Below are positions 37,019 to 42,623 of a stretch of DNA of 42,623 bases, piece after piece. Positions within the stretch are counted from its first letter, which is position 1. Every line of letters starts with the position of its first letter. The notes under the pieces were generated by a model. It saw only the letters and a list, made by a program, of their open reading frames with translations, was not told where the DNA came from and did not search any database. The stretch lies in NCBI GenBank assembly GCA_026395435.1, contig JAPLYT010000011.1, forward strand, positions 1 to 42,623, written 5' to 3'. The DNA is from Candidatus Saccharimonadota bacterium (lineage in GTDB: Bacteria; Patescibacteriota; Saccharimonadia; Saccharimonadales; AWTP1-31). The position numbers were made by a program, and so were the translations under genes.

Positions 37019-40000
37019 TTAGGCGGCGATTTCTTCTTCGACGAGTTCGTCACCTTCTTCGACATAGCCGGTTCCAACTGGAATTCGGCGACCGAGGATG
37101 ACGTTTTCTTTGAGGCCGTAGAGGTGATCAACTTTTCCGCTTGTTGCGGCAGCGATCAAGACACGAGTAGTATCTTGGAAGCTGGCTGCACTCAAGAATG
37201 AGTCAGTTGAAAGCGATGCTTTGGTGATACCAAGAAGGAGCTGGTTGTATTTAGCGGGCTTCTTGCCATCTTTGATGAGCGCTTCGTTGGCTTCGACGAC
37301 AGCAAGTTTGCTGACGACATCACCAGTGACGAATTCGCTATCTGCAGCATCTTCGATTTGAACACGGCTGAACATCTGTCGAACGATGATTTCAAGGTGT
37401 TTGTCGGCAATGTTTTGACCTTGCTGAGCAAAGATACGAAGAATTTCGTTCATGATGTAGCGTTGTGTAGATTCGACACCTTGGAGCTCAATGAGTTCGT
37501 GAAGGTTGATAGAACCGTTGCTGAGCCGTTGCCCGGCAATAACTTGGTCACCGTCTTTGACGACAACTTGCTTGTAGCCTGGGATCTCAAACTTAACGAC
37601 GCTTTGTTTTGCTGGAGTAATGATGATAGCTTTTTTGCTAACTTCTGCTTTTCCGGCAATTGGAGCGATGACAGGATCTGCACCTTCGTCGCCACTTGCG
37701 ACGACATCACCGATAGCAACATCGCTACCGCTGGCGATTTGTGCAGTTCGGCCCTTGAGCGCAAGCTCGACTTTACTGCCTTCGTCGGCGGTGATTTGTA
37801 CAATGTAGTTCTCGCCTTCTTCCCAAGTATTAACGACACCGTTGATGGTAGACAAGAATGCCTGACCCTTTGGAGTGCGTACTTCGAACAACTCTTCTAC
37901 ACGAGGGAGACCAGTGGTAATATCGGCACCGGCAACACCACCGGAGTGGAAGGTTTTGAGGGTAAGCTGGGTTCCTGGCTCACCGATACTCTGTGCAGCA
38001 ATAACACCGATTGGGTGATGATTTGACACAACGAGACCAGTAGCTGGATCAAGACCGTAAGACTTACAACTGACGCCACGAACGTTTGTGCTACTGAGGG
38101 CACTCATGATCTTGATACCATCGAGTGATTCATCTTTGTCGATAGCTTCGGCGATTTCAGGTGTAATGAGTTCGCCACGCTTGACGAGCTTTTCTACCTT
38201 TTCAGCAGCAAAACGGCCTTGTAAACGAGAACCATAACTTACGCCGATTTCAGCAGCATCGCTACGGTGAATTGAGAAACCTGGATCGTCGTTGTCTTCG
38301 TCGACAGTGAAGACGTCTTGACTGACGTCAACGAGACGACGAGTAAGGTAACCAGAGTCGGCAGTCTTAAGAGCAGTATCGATCATACCTTTACGTGCAC
38401 CACGGGTTGCAGTGAAGTATTCGAGTGGGTTGAGACCACCCTTATAGTTTGATCGAATAGGAAGCTCAATCGCACGTCCAGTTGCATCGGTGGTGACACC
38501 AAGCATACCAACGGCGGTCATAACCTGACCGATGTTACCACGAGCACCAGACACCACAGCGATTGACATAGAACTGTCTTCTTTGACGAACTGATCGCTA
38601 AGGGTTGTTTGGACATTAGTAACCACATCTTGCCAGTTATCCACAGTCAAGCGGTATCGTTCATCGTTGGTGATGAAACCTTGATCGAATTGATCGCTGA
38701 TCTCGATAGAACGAGTCTCGCCTGCAGCAAGCATGTCGCTGAGGCCTTCGATTTCACGGAAGTCGTCCATACCCATTGATAGACCAGATCGTGTTGCGTA
38801 ACGGAAACCGACGTCTTTGAGTTCGTCAGCAATGAGAGCTGTGGTGATCTGACCGTACTTTTGGTATGCAAGCGCCATCGCACCAGCTAACTTCTTCTTG
38901 GTCATTGGAGTGTTCTGGAATGGGAAGTCTTCTGGGAAGATTTCGTTGAAGAGTACTCGACCGAGGGTAGTTGTTCGAATTTCGCCACGGAAATTCAAGC
39001 GAATTGGGCTTTGTAGCTCAAGGTGTCCGTTATCGTAGGCCATGTGTGCTTCGTCTAAGCCCATGAATGAACGAAGTTTTTCGTCCATACCAGGTCGCTC
39101 ATAGGTGAGGTAGTAACAACCAAGCACGATATCTTGTTCGATGTGGAGGATTGGTGAACCATCTGCTGGTTTGAGAAGGTTCATGTTTGCAGCCATGATG
39201 TTCTTAGCTTCGTCTTGAGCAGCATCTGAAAGTGGAAGGTGAACAGCCATCTGGTCACCATCGAAGTCAGCGTTGAAACCTTTACAGACGAGTGGGTGAA
39301 GCTGGATAGCTTTACCTTCGATAAGTACTGGTTGGAAAGCTTGAATACTAAGTCGGTGAAGTGATGGTGCACGGTTGAGGAGCACATACTTGCCTTTAAT
39401 GACTTGGTCGAGTGCGTCCCACACAGCGATTTCACCTGCTTCGATCATACGAGAAGCAGAACGGATGTTGTGCGCGTATTCATTAGCGATTAGATAGCCA
39501 ATAACGAATGGTTTGAATAGTTCAAGTGCCATCATCTTTGGAAGACCACATTGGTGAATCTTGAGCTCAGGACCGGCAACAATTACCGAACGACCAGAGT
39601 AGTCTACGCGCTTACCAAGAAGGTTCTGGCGGAAACGACCCTGTTTACCTTTGAGCATATCGCTAAGTGACTTGAGGCGTCGTCGTTGACCAGTTGCAGC
39701 GACTGCACGGCCACTTCGGGCGTTGTTGTTGTCGATCAAAGCATCAACAGCTTCTTGGAGCATACGTTGTTCGTTACGACGAATAACTTCTGGAGCGTTG
39801 AGGTCGATAAGTTTCTTGAGACGGTTGTTACGGTTGATGACACGACGGTACAGATCGTTAAGGTCAGATGTCGCGAAACGGCCACCAGTAAGCTGAACCA
39901 TAGGGCGAAGATCCGGAGGAATGACCGGAAGAACACTGACGCAGAGGCTTCCAGGAGTGATCCCTGCACGGTGCATGCTCTCGAGAAGTCGAAGTCGCTT

Positions 40001-40822
40001 CATGAGCTTCTTCTTTCGCATTCCCTTGGCATCTTCTACTTCTTTGTCTAGTTCTGCGATGAGGTCAGCAAGGTCAACATCATCAAGCAGTTCCTTGAGG
40101 GCAGATCCACCCATACCGACGGTAATGAGGGCACGGAACTCTGATGGAAGTCCACGGAAATCATTTTCGCTAATGAGCGCTAGTTTGGTTAGACCAACGA
40201 GCTGAGCTTTGACGAGGTCATATTCGATTGCAAGTTCTTCAAGTTCTTTGGTCTGCATTTCAGCAAGAGTTTTAACATCTGCATCTTCGGCAGTAGCATC
40301 GTTTTCGTAACGAAGTCGGATTGCTTCTTTGCCGGCATTAAATTCTGCTTCACGGTCAGCCAACATTTGATCGCGTTCTTCAACTTTGACGCTCTTGATG
40401 ACGTAGTTTGCGAAGTATGCAACACGCTCAAGGCTTTTGACGGTGAGGCCAAGGACAAGGCCCATAGCAGATGGAGTTCCACGGAGGAACCAGATGTGTG
40501 CTACCGGGCTGGCAAGGCTAATGTGGGCCATGCGTTCACGTCGTACGATAGACTTGGTGACAACTTCACCGTTCTTATCGACGGCAGCTTCACGGGAGCG
40601 AACGCCTTTGTATTTTGCATCATGTGGGCTGATGTCTTTTACTGGTCCGAAGATTCGTTCACAGAAAAGTCCATCACGTTCTGGTTTTTGAGTTCGGTAG
40701 TTGATAGTTTCTGGCTTGGTTACTTCACCGTGTGACCATTCAAGAATGTCACTTGGGCTGGCAACAGCAAGACGAACTGCATCGAAATCGGCAATATTTG
40801 TTCCAGATGAATAGCGTCTCAT
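37019..40822 (-). CDS. rpoC: RNA polymerase subunit beta'
   Basis: [67 protein letters not shown]; start MRRYSSG at 40822, one base after the rpoB stop. Confidence 0.98.
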   Translation of the reverse strand: MRRYSSGTNIADFDAVRLAVASPSDILEWSHGEVTKPETINYRTQKPERDGLFCERIFGPVKDISPHDAKYKGVRSREAAVDKNGEVVTKSIVRRERMAHISLASPVAHIWFLRGTPSAMGLVLGLTVKSLERVAYFANYVIKSVKVEERDQMLADREAEFNAGKEAIRLRYENDATAEDADVKTLAEMQTKELEELAIEYDLVKAQLVGLTKLALISENDFRGLPSEFRALITVGMGGSALKELLDDVDLADLIAELDKEVEDAKGMRKKKLMKRLRLLESMHRAGITPGSLCVSVLPVIPPDLRPMVQLTGGRFATSDLNDLYRRVINRNNRLKKLIDLNAPEVIRRNEQRMLQEAVDALIDNNNARSGRAVAATGQRRRLKSLSDMLKGKQGRFRQNLLGKRVDYSGRSVIVAGPELKIHQCGLPKMMALELFKPFVIGYLIANEYAHNIRSASRMIEAGEIAVWDALDQVIKGKYVLLNRAPSLHRLSIQAFQPVLIEGKAIQLHPLVCKGFNADFDGDQMAVHLPLSDAAQDEAKNIMAANMNLLKPADGSPILHIEQDIVLGCYYLTYERPGMDEKLRSFMGLDEAHMAYDNGHLELQSPIRLNFRGEIRTTTLGRVLFNEIFPEDFPFQNTPMTKKKLAGAMALAYQKYGQITTALIADELKDVGFRYATRSGLSMGMDDFREIEGLSDMLAAGETRSIEISDQFDQGFITNDERYRLTVDNWQDVVTNVQTTLSDQFVKEDSSMSIAVVSGARGNIGQVMTAVGMLGVTTDATGRAIELPIRSNYKGGLNPLEYFTATRGARKGMIDTALKTADSGYLTRRLVDVSQDVFTVDEDNDDPGFSIHRSDAAEIGVSYGSRLQGRFAAEKVEKLVKRGELITPEIAEAIDKDESLDGIKIMSALSSTNVRGVSCKSYGLDPATGLVVSNHHPIGVIAAQSIGEPGTQLTLKTFHSGGVAGADITTGLPRVEELFEVRTPKGQAFLSTINGVVNTWEEGENYIVQITADEGSKVELALKGRTAQIASGSDVAIGDVVASGDEGADPVIAPIAGKAEVSKKAIIITPAKQSVVKFEIPGYKQVVVKDGDQVIAGQRLSNGSINLHELIELQGVESTQRYIMNEILRIFAQQGQNIADKHLEIIVRQMFSRVQIEDAADSEFVTGDVVSKLAVVEANEALIKDGKKPAKYNQLLLGITKASLSTDSFLSAASFQDTTRVLIAAATSGKVDHLYGLKENVILGRRIPVGTGYVEEGDELVEEEIAA

Positions 40823-40823
40823 A

Positions 40824-42623
40824 TTATTTCTCCCCTTCTTCGTCATTATCGGTGTCAGTTGTTTCGTCGTCTGCGGTAACAGTAACGGTAATTGCATCGT
40901 CGTCAGTGAGTGCTACAGTGCTGTCATCTGAGATTTCATCGTCAAGTTCCATGATGCTGTATTCGTCGCCGATTGCGTCAGTAGTGACATCGACATCAGA
41001 AATTTCTGGTGCTGGTACTTCTACGGTTGCTTGGTGCGCACCAAGGTCTTTGATACTTTCAGCTAAGACTTGTTCTGCATCGATAGCATTGTTATCTGAT
41101 CCGATAAGATCAACCTTGAGGCCAAGACCTTGCAACTCTTTCACGAGCACGTTGAAGCTTTCTGGAACTTTTGGACCAACAATTTCGGTACCTTTAATGA
41201 TCGACTCATAGGCCTTTGATCGTCCGTAAACATCATCAGACTTAATAGTAAGCATTTCTTGAAGGGTGTTGCTTGCGCCATAGGCTTCGAGAGCCCACAC
41301 TTCCATCTCTCCAAATCGCTGACCACCGTTTTGCGCTTTACCACCAAGTGGCTGCTGGGTAACCATCGTGTATGGTCCGGTTGATCGAGCGTGAATCTTG
41401 TCGGCGATCATGTGATTGAGTTTAATCATGTACATGCTACCAACGGTTGTTCGTTCTTTGAAAGCTTCACCAGTTCGTCCGTCGAAGAGTTGTTGCTTAC
41501 CATCTTTTGGAAGGCCGGCTTCTTCGAGGAGTGATTGGATCTTCTCTGTTGAGACACCGTCGAATGATGGTGTTGCTACTTTGATGCCGAGGGCTCGAGC
41601 AGCCATGCCAAAGTGAGTTTCAAACAACTGACCGATGTTCATACGAGATGGCACACCGAGAGGGTTCAAAACGATATCGACAGGAGTTCCATCTTCGGTG
41701 AATGGCATGTCTTCGACAGGAAGGATTCGGGCGATAACACCCTTGTTACCGTGACGTCCACCGAGCTTGTCACCAACGCTAATCTTACGCATTTGGGCGA
41801 CGAAGATTTGAATTTGCATAATAACACCGGCTTTAAGTTCGTGGCCGTTTTCGCGGCTGAAGACTTTGACGCCAACAACTTTACCGTGCTTACCGTTGCT
41901 CATTCGCTGTGAGGTATCGCGAACTTCTTTGGCTTTTTCACCGAAGATTGCACGGAGAAGTCGCTCTTCTGAGCTAAGTTCCTGCTCACCCTTAGGGGTA
42001 ATCTTACCAACGAGGATATCGCCAGGATGTACTTCGGCACCGATGCGGACGATTCCGTCTTCATCAAGATGTCGAAGTGCTTCTTCTGATACGTTTGGAA
42101 TATCTTGGGTTACAATTTCAGGGCCAAGCTTCGTTTCGCGAACTTCAGTCATGAAGTCAACGATATGTACGCTGGTGAGGGTGTCATCTTCGACGAGACG
42201 TCGGGATAAGATGATAGCATCTTCGAAGTTGTACCCATTCCATGGCATGAATGCTGCCAGAAGGTCTTTACCAAGAGCTAATTCACCACCAGCAACTGAC
42301 ATACCTTCGATGAGGACATCACCAGCCTTAACTTTATCGCCAGAAGCAACAACAACTTTTTGGTTGATGCTGGTACCTTCGTTTGAACGAATAAAGTGGA
42401 GTGGTTCATAGGTGACTGATCCGGCTTTGTATTTAACGACAACTTCGGCGGCACTTGCTTTGATGACTTCTCCGTCAGCTTCGGCGACGACGATTTGTCC
42501 AGAGTTACGAGCGGCTGCACCTTCCATGCCAGTTCCAACAATCGGAGATTGTGGGCTGATGAGCGGTACTGCTTGACGCTGCTGGTTACTACCCATCAAT
42601 GAGCGGTACACGTAGTTCTTTTC
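40824..42623 (-). CDS. rpoB: RNA polymerase subunit beta, C-terminal part (5' end outside window)
   Basis: [34 protein letters not shown]...[25 protein letters not shown]...[27 protein letters not shown]. Confidence 0.98.
   Translation of the reverse strand, partial: EKNYVYRSLMGSNQQRQAVPLISPQSPIVGTGMEGAAARNSGQIVVAEADGEVIKASAAEVVVKYKAGSVTYEPLHFIRSNEGTSINQKVVVASGDKVKAGDVLIEGMSVAGGELALGKDLLAAFMPWNGYNFEDAIILSRRLVEDDTLTSVHIVDFMTEVRETKLGPEIVTQDIPNVSEEALRHLDEDGIVRIGAEVHPGDILVGKITPKGEQELSSEERLLRAIFGEKAKEVRDTSQRMSNGKHGKVVGVKVFSRENGHELKAGVIMQIQIFVAQMRKISVGDKLGGRHGNKGVIARILPVEDMPFTEDGTPVDIVLNPLGVPSRMNIGQLFETHFGMAARALGIKVATPSFDGVSTEKIQSLLEEAGLPKDGKQQLFDGRTGEAFKERTTVGSMYMIKLNHMIADKIHARSTGPYTMVTQQPLGGKAQNGGQRFGEMEVWALEAYGASNTLQEMLTIKSDDVYGRSKAYESIIKGTEIVGPKVPESFNVLVKELQGLGLKVDLIGSDNNAIDAEQVLAESIKDLGAHQATVEVPAPEISDVDVTTDAIGDEYSIMELDDEISDDSTVALTDDDAITVTVTADDETTDTDNDEEGEK

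Noticed and set aside
14756-41912. Many plus-strand ORFs (e.g. 14756..15235, 15731..16276, 26336..27061, 37358..38026, 41866..42411)
   Set aside because: They lie antisense to strongly supported ribosomal, secY, fusA, tuf and rpoBC genes; open frames there are a by-product of codon bias.
72-42611. Recoded UGA (as in Gracilibacteria/SR1)
   Set aside because: Conserved genes are full-length with the standard code; no in-frame UGA needs readthrough.

Overview
This 42.6-kb window looks like the genome of a Candidatus Saccharibacteria-like (CPR/Patescibacteria) bacterium. The lineage is inferred from gene content, the missing uL30 and protein style, not from a search. About 29 kb on the minus strand is a translation/transcription superoperon: rpoB(partial)-rpoC-rpsL-rpsG-fusA-tuf-[insert]-rpsJ-[insert]-rplC-D-W-B-rpsS-rplV-rpsC-rplP-rpmC-rpsQ-rplN-X-E-rpsN-H-rplF-R-rpsE-rplO-secY-infA-rpmJ-rpsM-K-D-rpoA-rplQ-M-rpsI. 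The first 14 kb is accessory: a DUF285/BspA-type surface protein with a LAVTG C-terminal signal, a secreted protein, a heliorhodopsin (TTG start, Schiff-base Lys242, Glu107 counterion, His22/His80), an unknown 468-aa protein, three tRNAs, an HNH nuclease abutting a tRNA, holB, an RluA-type pseudouridine synthase, trpS and a frameshifted Asp/Glu racemase. The main leads are: (1) the heliorhodopsin and its neighbour; (2) an RNA polymerase beta' lacking the cysteines of both canonical zinc sites, alongside Cys-poor S4, S14, L33 and L36; (3) a recurring class of long imperfect hairpins in spacers, including three in a row behind rpoC and three ahead of rplC; (4) a racemase frameshift in a G-rich run; (5) a decayed, interrupted tRNA-Tyr-like copy. 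All calls are by eye; no database or folding program was run.
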